Origin: a virus
Reading direction: 5' to 3' (one strand)
Virus record (IMG/VR): IMGVR_UViG_3300046477_000451
Coordinates: 1-55,123 of that record
DNA: 55,123 nucleotides
Each line of letters opens with the position of its first letter. Position 1 is the stretch's first letter. Below, in pieces: positions 23,739 through 31,788 of the stretch. Under the pieces are notes generated by a model, which ran no database searches, was not told the DNA's origin, and saw only the letters and a program-made list of their open reading frames with translations. The translations under genes and the position numbers were made by a program.

Positions 23739-24466
23739 GCGTCGAAGGCATCCACGCGATAACCAGCAAGTTCAAAGAGCGCTGGCTCAGCCCGCTCCAG
23801 TTCCCCGGCTCCAACCGCTCGGTCGATGAGCGGCTGGACGACCTGGAGAGCGGCCGGAGCGGTCAGCGGTCCGGCAACTCCCGCATGAAGATCCGTGTGC
23901 GCGGCCAGAAGAGCCAGGCCCCGCACAACGAGGCCAACCCGGTCGGCCAGCACCCCGTCGTCCAGCCGAAGCCGGGCACCGACGAACACTTCGACCACGT
24001 CATGGCCCGGTCGGCCGCCGCGCTGGACCGTACCTCCTACGCTGCGGGCAACGTCGAGGAAGCCTCCCACGCCGCCCGCATGAAGCGCTCCGGCGACATC
24101 CTCCAGAACATCCGCAACACGGCCGCTGAGCACCGCGACTGGAGCCCGCTGCCGGAGGAGCGCCACGAGCAGAACATGTCCCGCTCTGGCGCCCTGCTCG
24201 ACAGCATCCGGCAGTCCCAGGCCAAGCTCGGCTCCATCGAGCCCGACCGCCCGCTTAATACCTCGGCTCCGGCCGCCCCGAAGCCGCAGCGCGCCGTACA
24301 GCCCGGCCTCTTTGGCCCGAGCCAGGTCGCCCCGGTCCGCTCCCCGCAGCAGTTCGGCCTGGCTGCGAAGGCTGCTCCGGCGAAGTCCGGTCCGACCCAG
24401 ACCCGGAAGCCTCGCGTCACCCAGCCCGGCCTCTTCCCCAAGAGCGCCGTCAAGCCCCCGCAGTAA
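23735..24466 (+). CDS. Long polar, low-complexity protein
   Basis: The 243-residue protein starts ATG at ATGA. It is rich in Arg, Ser, Gln and Pro. VQPGLFGPSQ and VTQPGLFPKS form a repeat near the end, with LAAKAAPAKSGPT between. Helices near HAARMKRSGDILQNIRNTAAEHRDW and SRSGALLDSIRQSQAKLGS repeat a pattern, suggesting duplication. The 9-mer at 24254 encodes PLNTSAPAAP in the linker. A possible virion or scaffold protein. Confidence 0.65.
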   Translation: MSVEGIHAITSKFKERWLSPLQFPGSNRSVDERLDDLESGRSGQRSGNSRMKIRVRGQKSQAPHNEANPVGQHPVVQPKPGTDEHFDHVMARSAAALDRTSYAAGNVEEASHAARMKRSGDILQNIRNTAAEHRDWSPLPEERHEQNMSRSGALLDSIRQSQAKLGSIEPDRPLNTSAPAAPKPQRAVQPGLFGPSQVAPVRSPQQFGLAAKAAPAKSGPTQTRKPRVTQPGLFPKSAVKPPQ

Positions 24467-24493
24467 CCCAACCCAGATTCGGAGAAACAACCC

Positions 24494-26032
24494 GTGGAAC
24501 TGTACTTCGGCGGTTCAGAGATTCCTGGCTGGCGAAAGATGCTGGCCGAGGAAGGCGTCGAGAACGTCTCCCTGTCCTACATGGGGCTCAGGAGGAGGAC
24601 CAAGTTCTCCCGTCCGTGGCTCATCGCTGACCACTACCTGGAGGGCCAGAAGGTCTTCCTGGACTCCGGCGCCTACACCGTGAACAAGGCCGAGGACGAC
24701 AAGTACTCAATCGGCGAACTCAAGGAAATCGCCGCGCACTACGAAGCCTTCGTCCAGCAGAACATCGACTCGCTTAATATGGTGTCCGAGTTCGACGCTG
24801 TCGTTCTCGGACGGGAATGGATAGAGGCTCGGCGAGAGGATTTCTGGGAGGACCTGCCGGAGGACAAGTTCCTTCCCATCTGGCATTCGGAATGGGGCGT
24901 CGAAGAACTCGACCGCCTCGCCCAGCGCTATAAGCGCGTAGGAGTTCCGCAAACGGATTTGGACGGACGGAATCTCTCTCCGATTCTCAACGAGATCACC
25001 CGGAAATACGGAACCCTGCTGCACGGCGTCGCAATGACGAAGCCTGCTGAAATGGCGGCCGTGAACTGGGATTCCGTCGCATCCACCTCCTGGATTTCCC
25101 CCTCCCAGTACGGTGACACCATCGTCTGGACCGGCCGGGAATTGAAGCGGTACCCGAAGAAATACAAGGACCAGGCGCGAAAGCGGCACCGCACCCTTTT
25201 CCAGGAGGCGGGCTTCGATCCGGACAAGATCGAGGACGGCGACAACAACGAGGTGCTGCGGTTCACCATCTGGTCGTGGCAGCAACTCGCAGCCTCCATC
25301 GAGCAGCACCGCGCACCCGAGACCGATCCAGTTACTACTTCCCCTTCAGGGGTACTTTCGACTTTCTCTCAAATGCAGGGGGGCACAGTTGATACGACCA
25401 CCGGAGAAATGCTCAACGGCGTAACAACTCCCGCCCCTCGCAGGGACCGCCCGCGTACCAACTTGCCGGTCATCGGCGTGGTGCAGGAGAAGGAGGTCTA
25501 CACCGACCCCGACGACGGCGTGAACAAGGAGCGAGACGTTCCGCTGGTGACCGTCCGCTCGCAGTCCATGCGGGTGTGCTCGACGTGCTTCCTGGCCCAG
25601 AAGTGCCCGGCCTTCGACAAGGATGCCAACTGCGCATACGACATCCCGGTCGAAGTGAAGAGCAAGCAGCAGATGGCTTCGCTCCAGAATTCCCTCATCG
25701 AGATGCAGGCCCAGCGGGTCCTCTTTATGAAGATGGTGGAGGACATGACCGGCGGTTACGCGGATCCGAACCTCTCCGGCGAGATCGACCGGCTCCAGAA
25801 ACTGGTGAAGGTGAAGACCGAACTGGAGCAGGATTCCTTCTCCGTGAAACTGGAGGCTAAGGGGAATGGTGCCCAGGCCGGTATGATCAGTCGCCTGTTC
25901 GGAAAGGACGCCGGGGAGCAGATGACGGCCCTCGACCACCCCATCCCGGCTGACCGGATGATCGAGTCCGGCAGCGGATTCATCGACGCGGAAATCGTCG
26001 ATGTACCAACTTTCTACAACCAGGAAGGTTAG
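24494..26032 (+). CDS. TGT/DpdA-like protein with C-terminal cysteine cluster
   Basis: GTG nine bases after GGAG gives 512 residues. The N-terminal half resembles the tRNA-guanine transglycosylase barrel, as in DpdA: VFLDSGAYTVNKA, then LLHGVAMTKPAEMAAVNWDSVASTSWISPSQYG near residue 175, matching the G-hydrophobic-T and D-S-T-S-W elements. DpdA swaps guanine for a 7-deazaguanine in DNA. The C-terminal half has VCSTCFLAQKCPAFDKDANCAYDIPVEV, four cysteines, and a long helix, unlike plain TGTs. No preQ0 biosynthesis genes were seen in the window. The 9-mer variant at 24773 (ending TG) encodes SLNMVSE. Confidence 0.55.
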   Translation: MELYFGGSEIPGWRKMLAEEGVENVSLSYMGLRRRTKFSRPWLIADHYLEGQKVFLDSGAYTVNKAEDDKYSIGELKEIAAHYEAFVQQNIDSLNMVSEFDAVVLGREWIEARREDFWEDLPEDKFLPIWHSEWGVEELDRLAQRYKRVGVPQTDLDGRNLSPILNEITRKYGTLLHGVAMTKPAEMAAVNWDSVASTSWISPSQYGDTIVWTGRELKRYPKKYKDQARKRHRTLFQEAGFDPDKIEDGDNNEVLRFTIWSWQQLAASIEQHRAPETDPVTTSPSGVLSTFSQMQGGTVDTTTGEMLNGVTTPAPRRDRPRTNLPVIGVVQEKEVYTDPDDGVNKERDVPLVTVRSQSMRVCSTCFLAQKCPAFDKDANCAYDIPVEVKSKQQMASLQNSLIEMQAQRVLFMKMVEDMTGGYADPNLSGEIDRLQKLVKVKTELEQDSFSVKLEAKGNGAQAGMISRLFGKDAGEQMTALDHPIPADRMIESGSGFIDAEIVDVPTFYNQEG

Positions 26033-26044
26033 TTAGTACTTCTC

Positions 26045-26194
26045 ATGAGCGCGCACGTGCATGCAGTGTCTTTCGCCGAAAGCGGCGACGGCGTGGCAGA
26101 AGAGATCGAGTGCAAGCGGTGCTACGGCACGGGGGAGGACCGCGACGGAGCGGACTGTGTCCCCTGTGAGGGCTACGGTACGGTGCTGGTATGA
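26045..26194 (+). CDS. Small DnaJ-type zinc-finger protein
   Basis: The 49-residue protein starts ATG soon after the previous stop. Its two CxxCxGxG-like motifs, CKRCYGTGED and CVPCEGYGTV, are the DnaJ zinc-finger repeat. Such mini-fingers bind zinc and proteins. It overlaps the next gene by ATGA, so the two are translated together. Confidence 0.65.
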   Translation: MSAHVHAVSFAESGDGVAEEIECKRCYGTGEDRDGADCVPCEGYGTVLV

Positions 26195-26574
26195 ACAGAT
26201 TCCGCCGAATCAAGGCCGCCCTCATCGCAATCGGATTTCTCGCGATTCCCGCGATCGGAATTTCCGTGATCCCCGAGCAGCATTCCACCGGGCTTAATAC
26301 CGGAGTTTCCCAGTCGGATTCTTCCAGAACCGAAGGGGATTCCAATCCCTGGCCCGTTCCCACGGTTACCCGTTACGCGGAGGCACCCACCCCGGCGAAG
26401 GCCACGGGCACCTGCAAGGTGTCGATCGTGGTCGGGCCTTCGCCCGCAGTTACGCCCACGTCCACGGCTACGCCGTACGCGCCTGTATATGGGCTCGCAC
26501 ATACGCATTCCGTGCAGGTCAAGATTCCGTGCCCGGTGAAGACCGTCACAGGAACCCCAACGTCTACCAAGTAA
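26191..26574 (+). CDS. Secreted or membrane-anchored protein
   Basis: The 127-residue protein starts ATG at ATGA. A basic N-terminus (NRFRRIK) and hydrophobic stretch (AALIAIGFLAIPAIGISVI) form a signal peptide or anchor, then a Pro/Thr/Ser-rich exterior with two cysteines (CKVSIVV...KIPCPVK). The 9-mer at 26293 encodes GLNTGVS just after the hydrophobic segment. It is the last gene before a terminator. Role unknown; a surface or wall-exposed factor is possible. Confidence 0.65.
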   Translation: MNRFRRIKAALIAIGFLAIPAIGISVIPEQHSTGLNTGVSQSDSSRTEGDSNPWPVPTVTRYAEAPTPAKATGTCKVSIVVGPSPAVTPTSTATPYAPVYGLAHTHSVQVKIPCPVKTVTGTPTSTK

Positions 26575-26595
26575 TCCGCTTCCTGGTCAACCCCT

Positions 26596-26634
26596 GAAAG
26601 CCGTGAGCCGCATGTGATGCAGCTCACGGCTTTC
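26596..26634 (+). terminator. Strong factor-independent terminator
   Basis: GAAAGCCGTGAGC (26596-26608) pairs exactly with 26622-26634 (13 bp, 13-nt loop), ending in TTTCTTCGTT. It divides the 9-mer-bearing region from the AGGAGG-leader region. Confidence 0.8.
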
Positions 26635-26659
26635 TTCGTTACGTCTTGCAGATTACGGC

Positions 26660-26687
26660 TTGACGGTTACGTGATTCTGAGTAGTGT
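26660..26687 (+). promoter_or_regulatory. Sigma-70-type promoter
   Basis: TTGACG (26660-26665), 16-bp spacer, TAGTGT (26682-26687), preceded by TTACGGC at 26653. It drives the gene pair at 26730 and 27080. Confidence 0.65.
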
Positions 26688-26729
26688 TCTCCCTGCCAAC
26701 ACCAACCGGCCCCGAAACAGGAGGACCCC

Positions 26730-27083
26730 ATGGCCAAGGACAACAGCGTCCGCGAGTACCTGGCGCTCGAAGAGAAGTACAAGGCCGTCATCGACCTGGT
26801 CGGCCAGGGCGAGGACCTGAACATCGACGACCTGCGCCGCGCCCTCGACGACATCTACAACGCGGGCCGGGACAAGGGCCCCGCCATCACCCACCCGCGC
26901 CGCCCGCTGTCCTACGAGGTCAGCGACAACATCGTCCTGATCATGGGCGGCGGCACCTCCGAGAAGGGCGCCCGCCAGCACACCGAGAACCTGGTCAACG
27001 CGGCCAAGGAGCACGGCTTCAAGCTGGGCTACGCCGAGGCCAAGCGCAAGGTCCTGTTCGCCCTCACCGGTCGGGAGGCATGA
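26730..27083 (+). CDS. Hypothetical protein
   Basis: The 117-residue protein starts ATG after AACAGGAGGA in the shared leader. The N-terminal half is helical (REYLALEEKYKAVIDLVGQGEDLNIDDLRRALDDI), the middle has VSDNIVLIMGGGTSE, and the tail is a helix. No family recognised. It overlaps the metallohydrolase gene by ATGA. Confidence 0.75.
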   Translation: MAKDNSVREYLALEEKYKAVIDLVGQGEDLNIDDLRRALDDIYNAGRDKGPAITHPRRPLSYEVSDNIVLIMGGGTSEKGARQHTENLVNAAKEHGFKLGYAEAKRKVLFALTGREA

Positions 27084-27595
27084 GCATGCGCGACAACCAG
27101 AAGACCAAGGTCTACCGGGCCGAAGACCTCGTCATGGACGTGCTCAACCGGGTCGCCCGGACCGACGCCCGCACCTTCGACTTCTACGGCTCCCACCTGG
27201 TCATCCCCGACGAGCGCAAGTTCGGTGACATCGACGGAGTCCAGCGCTACGTCGATCAGGTGCTCGGACTGAACTGGGTGCGCAACACCTGGCCCAGCCT
27301 CGCCGCCCAGCCGGTCAAGGTCCGTGCCCGTAGGGGAGCGGCCCAGGCCGCCTACCGCCTCGGCGTCATCGCCGTACCCGACCACGAGCACGGCGGCACG
27401 TGGGCCATGCGGGAGATGGTCATCCTGCACGAGCTGGCCCACCACCTCGCCCGGGGCGGAGAGTCCCACGGCGTGCAGTTCGTCTCCACCTACCTGCACC
27501 TGGTCAAGGAACTGGTCGGCGACGAGGTCGGCCTGATCCTCACCGACGCCTTCGCCCAGCATGGTGTCGCCTTCGGTGCACTCGTCGCAGCCTGA
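27080..27595 (+). CDS. TIGR04338-like metallohydrolase
   Basis: The 171-residue protein starts ATG at ATGA. KVYRAEDLVMDVLNRVARTDARTFDFYGSHLVIPDERKFGDIDGVQRYVDQVLGL matches the actinobacterial family TIGR04338, and MVILHELAHHLARGGESHG supplies the zincin HExxH with a downstream His. It is probably a zinc protease or hydrolase acting on an unknown target. Phage copies of this host-lineage family are consistent with an actinobacterial host. Expressed from the promoter at 26660. Confidence 0.8.
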   Translation: MSMRDNQKTKVYRAEDLVMDVLNRVARTDARTFDFYGSHLVIPDERKFGDIDGVQRYVDQVLGLNWVRNTWPSLAAQPVKVRARRGAAQAAYRLGVIAVPDHEHGGTWAMREMVILHELAHHLARGGESHGVQFVSTYLHLVKELVGDEVGLILTDAFAQHGVAFGALVAA

Positions 27596-27605
27596 CAAGT
27601 AACTG

Positions 27606-27646
27606 CCCGGAAGTGCTTGACAACCACTTCCGGGAACCCGTAACGT
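27606..27646 (+). promoter_or_regulatory. Promoter with palindrome centred on -35
   Basis: TTGACA (27617-27622), 18-bp spacer, TAACGT (27641-27646). CCCGGAAGTG (27606-27615) repeats inverted at 27625-27634, bracketing the -35, as an operator would. Confidence 0.65.
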
Positions 27647-27687
27647 CTACCTCACACCAACCGCCCCCGTAACAGGAGGAGCCCACG

Positions 27688-28542
27688 ATGGCTGACCGCA
27701 TGCTCGACAAGCTGGCCAAGATCCTCGCCCAGGCCGAGAACGCCTCCACCCCCGAGGAGGCCGCGACCTACATGAAGAAGGCGCAGTCCCTGGCCACCCT
27801 CGGCAGCATCGACCTCGCCGTGGCACGGCAGCACACCGCGAAGAAGGAGCAGCGCGAGCAGCCGACCCACAAGCACATCACCATCGGCCAGCCGCGCAAG
27901 AACAACAACGCCCGCCTGGTCAACCTCTTCCTCGCCATCGCCGACAACAACGACGTCAAGTGCAACATCGCGATGAACTCCACCTTCGTCATCGCGTTCG
28001 GCATGCCCTCGGACATCGAGGTCGTCGAGGTCCTGTACGCCTCCCTGCTGTACCAGATGACCGAGTCCGCCAACGCCTGGCTGAAGACCGGCGAGTACAA
28101 GCAGGAGAAGGTCCTGCGCCAGGTCACCAAGCGCGACGCCTGGGGCAAGTACAAGGACCTGGAGGAGCGCCCTATGGACGGCCGCACCGCCCGCGCCAAC
28201 TTCTACGACGCCTTCACCCGGCGCATCTCCTCCCGTCTGTGGTCGGCCCGCCAGGAGGCCCTGGAGGCGGCCAAGGAGAACATCTACACCCTGCCCACCA
28301 CGGGTGAGAACGGCGTCGAGTACGAGATCGAGGTGACTGCCGAACTGGTCCTCTTCGACAAGAAGAAGGAGGTCGGCGCGTACTACGAGAAGGCGTCCAC
28401 CGCCAAGGGATCCTGGAAGGGTGCCAGCAGCACCTCCAACTACAGCAGCGCCGCTCGCACGGCCGGGGACAACGCCGGACGCTCCGCGAGGCTGAGCAGC
28501 GCCAAGGCCATCGGAGGCCAGCGCACCAGCCTCGCCGCGTGA
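27688..28542 (+). CDS. DUF2786-family protein
   Basis: The 284-residue protein starts ATG after AACAGGAGGAG. The N-terminal MLDKLAKILAQAENASTPEEAATYMKKAQSLATLGSIDLAVA is the DUF2786 signature, followed by a domain with NNNARLVNLFLAIADNNDVKCNI and a Ser/Ala-rich C-terminus. DUF2786 proteins occur in actinobacteria and their phages; their biochemical role is unknown. Own promoter at 27617, downstream hairpin at 28561. Confidence 0.85.
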   Translation: MADRMLDKLAKILAQAENASTPEEAATYMKKAQSLATLGSIDLAVARQHTAKKEQREQPTHKHITIGQPRKNNNARLVNLFLAIADNNDVKCNIAMNSTFVIAFGMPSDIEVVEVLYASLLYQMTESANAWLKTGEYKQEKVLRQVTKRDAWGKYKDLEERPMDGRTARANFYDAFTRRISSRLWSARQEALEAAKENIYTLPTTGENGVEYEIEVTAELVLFDKKKEVGAYYEKASTAKGSWKGASSTSNYSSAARTAGDNAGRSARLSSAKAIGGQRTSLAA

Positions 28543-28560
28543 TCCATACGCACCCCCTGC

Positions 28561-28603
28561 GTACGGGCCGTCCGACTCGACACCTGAGTTGGGCGGCCCG
28601 TAC
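28561..28603 (+). terminator. Hairpin, probable terminator
   Basis: GTACGGGCCG (28561-28570) pairs exactly with 28594-28603. ACTC/GAGT pairs inside the loop. It is followed by TGTTCC. It ends the DUF2786 transcript or attenuates the next gene. Confidence 0.5.
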
Positions 28604-28644
28604 TGTTCCACCGAATACCCGCCCCATACCAGGAGGAGCACAAC

Positions 28645-28983
28645 ATGCCCGCGCCCCGCCAGATGAGCCGCAGCGACTACGAGACCCTTTCCGCCGCCCT
28701 CTCGGAGTCCGTGGAAGACGTCGACATCAACGCCCGCCGTCACGTCGCCTTCGACATCGCCGACGCCCTCACCGGCACGTCCGACCGCTTCGACCCCATC
28801 CTCTGGCTGCGCCAGTGCGAGGTCGGGCAGATCTCCGCCAAGGACGTCGCCGACTGGACCAAGCGCCTTGACCTGCGCGTGAAGTCCATCGGCAAGAAGC
28901 GGCTGAACTCGAAGAACCTGGGCTACGAGATCGAGCAGTACATCGACGCAAGTGGTAACCCGATTACGCTTGACAACAAGTAA
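28645..28983 (+). CDS. Hypothetical protein
   Basis: The 112-residue protein starts ATG after ACCAGGAGGAG. It is helical with an N-terminal MSRSDYETLSAALSESVEDVDINARRHVAFDIADALTG and C-terminal KKRLNSKNLGYEIEQYIDASG. No family was recognised. Its last codons overlap the -35 of the next promoter (28970). Confidence 0.75.
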   Translation: MPAPRQMSRSDYETLSAALSESVEDVDINARRHVAFDIADALTGTSDRFDPILWLRQCEVGQISAKDVADWTKRLDLRVKSIGKKRLNSKNLGYEIEQYIDASGNPITLDNK

Positions 28984-28998
28984 GGGCCCGCGTAGCGT
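28970..28998 (+). promoter_or_regulatory. Sigma-70-type promoter
   Basis: TTGACA (28970-28975), 17-bp spacer, TAGCGT (28993-28998). The -35 lies inside the upstream gene. Drives the gene at 29040. Confidence 0.7.
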
Positions 28999-29039
28999 TC
29001 TACCTGTCAGCAACAACCGCCCCGAAACAGGAGGCACCG

Positions 29040-30053
29040 ATGGACCTCACCACCGCCACCCCGGTCGAGATCGACACCGAACTGTCGAGGCTCTGGAACC
29101 AGGAGGCGCAGGCCGAGTCCAACCGCCTCTCCCTGGTGGTCAGCCTGCACGCGCAGGTGGGAGACAAGGCCCGCCGAGTCCGTGGCGCGCGAGGACCGAT
29201 CTTCTCCCTGTCCTGGGAGAAGGTTCTGGAGCAGGCCATCATCAAGGCCCGCGCCCCCTACACCGAGCGCGAGAGCTACACCGCCCGCGAGATCGACCGC
29301 CTGCTGACCAACTGGGCCATGGCGTCCCGGAAGCTGGAGGATCTGGCGGCCGAGATCAAGGTCTACACCGACGAGTACCGGCGCCGAGGCGGCTGGAACC
29401 GCGTCTTCATGGCTCAGAGCGCCAATGGTCACGCCCACAACGGCACCGAGTGCTCCACCTGCCACAACGGTGAGGAGCGCACGCAGTTCGCATGGCTCGT
29501 CCGGTACTCCGGCAAGACCGAGGAAGAGATCGTCGCCGACGCTGGTGAGCGCGCTTGCACCACCTGCTACCCGACCGCCCCGGCCGACGCCAAGGGCACC
29601 AAGATGTTCACCCCGGACGAGGAGGAGGCCCAGCGGCGCCGCGAGGAGCGCGAGGCGGCTCGGGCCAAGAAGGCCGAGGAGGCGGCAGACAAGGGCATCA
29701 CCACCCCGGAGGGCCAGCCGCTGGACATCGGCAGCCACAACTTCCGGGACATCGCCAAGACCCTGCGCACCGCCGAGATCGCCGCCACGGACGCCCTGGT
29801 CAGCCTGCTCCAGGAGAAGCGCTACGCGGCCGACCCCACGCTGGCCTGGATGTACGAGAAGGGCGTCACCACCGAGAAGCGTCAGGCCGGGCACGCCCAC
29901 CTCGCCTGGCACATCCTGCGGGCCATCGCGGCGAAGAAGGGCCAGACCTTCGAGGAGACCTTCCAGGTCCACGAGAAGAAGGCCGAGGCCAAGCTGCGCA
30001 AGATGGACCGCGACTGGGCGAAGGACCCGCGCAACCCGAACCGCACCAAGTGA
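29040..30053 (+). CDS. Zinc-binding helical protein
   Basis: The 337-residue protein starts ATG after AACAGGAGG. Helical N-terminal half, then HAHNGTECSTCHNGEERTQFAWLVRYSGKTEEEIVADAGERACTTCYPTAP, with two CxxC pairs that could bind one zinc. The C-terminal half is charged coiled-coil-like (RREEREAARAKKAEEAADKG) plus a helical domain. No family is recognised. It is followed by a GCCGTAA element and a 12-bp hairpin. Confidence 0.75.
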   Translation: MDLTTATPVEIDTELSRLWNQEAQAESNRLSLVVSLHAQVGDKARRVRGARGPIFSLSWEKVLEQAIIKARAPYTERESYTAREIDRLLTNWAMASRKLEDLAAEIKVYTDEYRRRGGWNRVFMAQSANGHAHNGTECSTCHNGEERTQFAWLVRYSGKTEEEIVADAGERACTTCYPTAPADAKGTKMFTPDEEEAQRRREEREAARAKKAEEAADKGITTPEGQPLDIGSHNFRDIAKTLRTAEIAATDALVSLLQEKRYAADPTLAWMYEKGVTTEKRQAGHAHLAWHILRAIAAKKGQTFEETFQVHEKKAEAKLRKMDRDWAKDPRNPNRTK

Positions 30054-30072
30054 TCTGAGCCGTAACTCGGAA

Positions 30073-30113
30073 GCCGTAGGGAAGAACCAATAACCTGGAA
30101 TCTTCCCTACGGC
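30073..30113 (+). terminator. 12-bp hairpin before a GTG gene
   Basis: GCCGTAGGGAAG (30073-30084) pairs exactly with 30102-30113, loop 17 nt. A GCCGTAA lies at 30059. It ends the 29040 transcript or controls the following GTG gene whose ribosome site begins six bases later. Confidence 0.5.
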
Positions 30114-30127
30114 CCCCGGAGGCACCC

Positions 30128-30274
30128 GTGAACGCCCAGCAGCAGACCCCCGAGCATGTCCGCGCCGTCCAGGAGCGTCGGCGCAGCGGAGCGGCCGGAG
30201 GACACGATTCCCGCCCCCGCAAGCAGCGAACCCGCAAGACTGCCAAGCACGCAGCGATACGAGACCAGGAGTAG
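30128..30274 (+). CDS. Small basic protein
   Basis: GTG after GGAGG gives 48 residues, strongly basic in its second half (RRRSGAAGGHDSRPRKQRTRKTAKH). It precedes the next ATG by three bases. Too short for a family, but codon position, ribosome site and spacing support it. Confidence 0.55.
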   Translation: MNAQQQTPEHVRAVQERRRSGAAGGHDSRPRKQRTRKTAKHAAIRDQE

Positions 30275-30277
30275 GGC

Positions 30278-30691
30278 ATGGACGCCAAGGCCACCGCGAA
30301 GTACCTGGAGCGCCGAATCAGTGACGCCGTCAAGGAGGCCAACCAGGTTCGGGCGGAGGCGGCCGAGGGCCTGGCCACGCCCCTGACCAAGGGCAGCCGT
30401 TCGACGTCGGCCCACACGCTGGACCGGCTCATCGACTTCGAGGCCGTCGCCGTCGCCTGGCTGGAGATCCACGAGACCGCCGGAGGCGACGTGGAGAAGG
30501 TCGGCCACGAGGAGTTCCTGGAGGCCGTTCGCAAGGTACGCGGAGAGATCCAGCAGTACCTGCGCACCTCCCGGCACGCCAATACCGGCACCTACGCGAC
30601 CCAGCAGATGGCCCAGCACAACGCGGCCACCAAGGTGCTGTCCGGCACCGACGTAATCGAGCTGATCGACGAGAACGAGGAGAAGAAGTAA
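30278..30691 (+). CDS. Hypothetical helical protein
   Basis: The 137-residue protein starts ATG after CAGGAG. It is all-helical: AKYLERRISDAVKEANQVRAEAAEG, HTLDRLIDFEAVAVAWLEIHETAGG and a C-terminal Glu/Lys tail. No family is recognised. It overlaps the next gene by TAATG. Confidence 0.75.
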   Translation: MDAKATAKYLERRISDAVKEANQVRAEAAEGLATPLTKGSRSTSAHTLDRLIDFEAVAVAWLEIHETAGGDVEKVGHEEFLEAVRKVRGEIQQYLRTSRHANTGTYATQQMAQHNAATKVLSGTDVIELIDENEEKK

Positions 30692-30924
30692 TGACCGACG
30701 AGCTGAAGTGCCTGGAGGAGCACACGGGCCAGTGCAGCGGTCCCGTCGAGTACCGCGACCCGCTGTCTGGCACGGGCCAGTCCTTCCCGCGCTGCGCTGT
30801 CCACTGGTCGGCGCGACTGAAGAAGCAGGAGGAGATCGTACGCAAGTACGCGCCCTTCTCCGACGTCCCTCCGAGCGGCTTCGACCCCACGTACGCGGGC
30901 GAGCGATGGGACGAGGACTACTGA
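30691..30924 (+). CDS. Small Cys-containing protein
   Basis: ATG at TAATG gives 77 residues. Three cysteines (CLEEHTGQC, PRCAVHW) might bind zinc. The middle is LSGTGQSFPRCAVHWSARLKKQEEIVRKY. Unknown role; coupled to the upstream gene. Confidence 0.75.
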   Translation: MTDELKCLEEHTGQCSGPVEYRDPLSGTGQSFPRCAVHWSARLKKQEEIVRKYAPFSDVPPSGFDPTYAGERWDEDY

Positions 30925-30925
30925 C

Positions 30926-31057
30926 ATGACCTGTAAGTGCGGTGCCCGCAGCTTCGACGGACACCTGAAGAAGGTCGAGCAGGACGGTTACCCGGCCCAC
31001 GTTTACAAGGGCCACTACTGGGCGCCCAAGGACGACGCAGCAACCCCCCAGCACTGA
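30926..31057 (+). CDS. 43-residue protein
   Basis: ATG two bases after the previous stop; encodes MTCKCGARSFDGHLKKVEQDGYPAHVYKGHYWAPKDDA... with CKCG at the N-terminus. It is polar, with His residues that could join a zinc site. Supported by position and a plausible stop, not homology. Confidence 0.5.
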   Translation: MTCKCGARSFDGHLKKVEQDGYPAHVYKGHYWAPKDDAATPQH

Positions 31058-31088
31058 CCACCCACCCCGCATCAGGAGGAGCACCACC

Positions 31089-31442
31089 ATGAAGATCGCC
31101 CCCACCAACTGGAGCACCCGCCGCGAGGTCTTCGTCCCCGTCGAGGACGGTCCGACCATCCCCACCGGGGCCTACTCGGGCAGGGCCAAGGACAAGGAGA
31201 TGAAGGTCGTCCGGTTCCACCTGACCTACTGGCCGAGCACCAACGGCGAGTGGACGACTGCGTCCCTGCCGGTCATCGGGGTCCTGCTGAAGCAGGACGG
31301 TACCCCGGGCCAGGTTGAGCACCTGACCTCCTTCTCCCTGGAGAACGACGACATCCCGCAGTGGGTGAGGGACGTCGTCGAGCACTTCCGGCCGAAGGAG
31401 CCCGCGCCGACCTCGCCTGACTCGCTGGTGATCGAGGTCTGA
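31089..31442 (+). CDS. Hypothetical protein
   Basis: The 117-residue protein starts ATG after ATCAGGAGGAG. It appears beta-rich: PVEDGPTIPTGAYSGRAKDKEMKVVRFHLTYWPSTNGEWTTASLPVIGVLL, with a C-terminal helix DIPQWVRDVVEHF. No family was recognised. Confidence 0.75.
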   Translation: MKIAPTNWSTRREVFVPVEDGPTIPTGAYSGRAKDKEMKVVRFHLTYWPSTNGEWTTASLPVIGVLLKQDGTPGQVEHLTSFSLENDDIPQWVRDVVEHFRPKEPAPTSPDSLVIEV

Positions 31443-31459
31443 GCCTGACAAGTAGTTTG

Positions 31460-31499
31460 AGGGGATCGCTTGACAACTGTCGAGCGGTCCCCTTAGTCT
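31460..31499 (+). promoter_or_regulatory. Promoter with palindrome centred on -35
   Basis: TTGACA (31470-31475), 18-bp spacer, TAGTCT (31494-31499). AGGGGATCGCT (31460-31470) and 31483-31493 are complementary with one mismatch, bracketing the -35. Confidence 0.6.
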
Positions 31500-31535
31500 T
31501 TTCCCTATCACCCGCCCCACACCAGGAGGCTTCCC

Positions 31536-31775
31536 GTGTCGAGCCCGTTCCGGTCCTTCCTGCTTGCCGAGCGCCAGAGCGCTGCTGAGACGCTGATCGA
31601 GCAGCGCGAGCAGGGCCTGAAGGTCCTGGAGGCCCAGTGGCGCACGGAGAGCAAGGCCGCCCGCCAGCGCTTCCTCCTCACCCGCATGCAGGCGACGCGG
31701 AACAGCATTGTCAGTTGGCAGGACTACATTGCGCAGGGCTGCCCCCGCGTCCCCAACGCCACCACCCGAGTCTGA
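31536..31775 (+). CDS. Small helical protein
   Basis: GTG after ACCAGGAGG gives 79 residues. It is one long helix by pattern (LLAERQSAAETLIEQREQGLKVLEAQWRTESKAARQRFLLTRMQATRNS). Ends TTRV-stop at the first copy of a repeated junction sequence (31761-31783). Role unknown. Confidence 0.7.
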   Translation: MSSPFRSFLLAERQSAAETLIEQREQGLKVLEAQWRTESKAARQRFLLTRMQATRNSIVSWQDYIAQGCPRVPNATTRV

Positions 31776-31788
31776 GCCGGAGCGAAAC

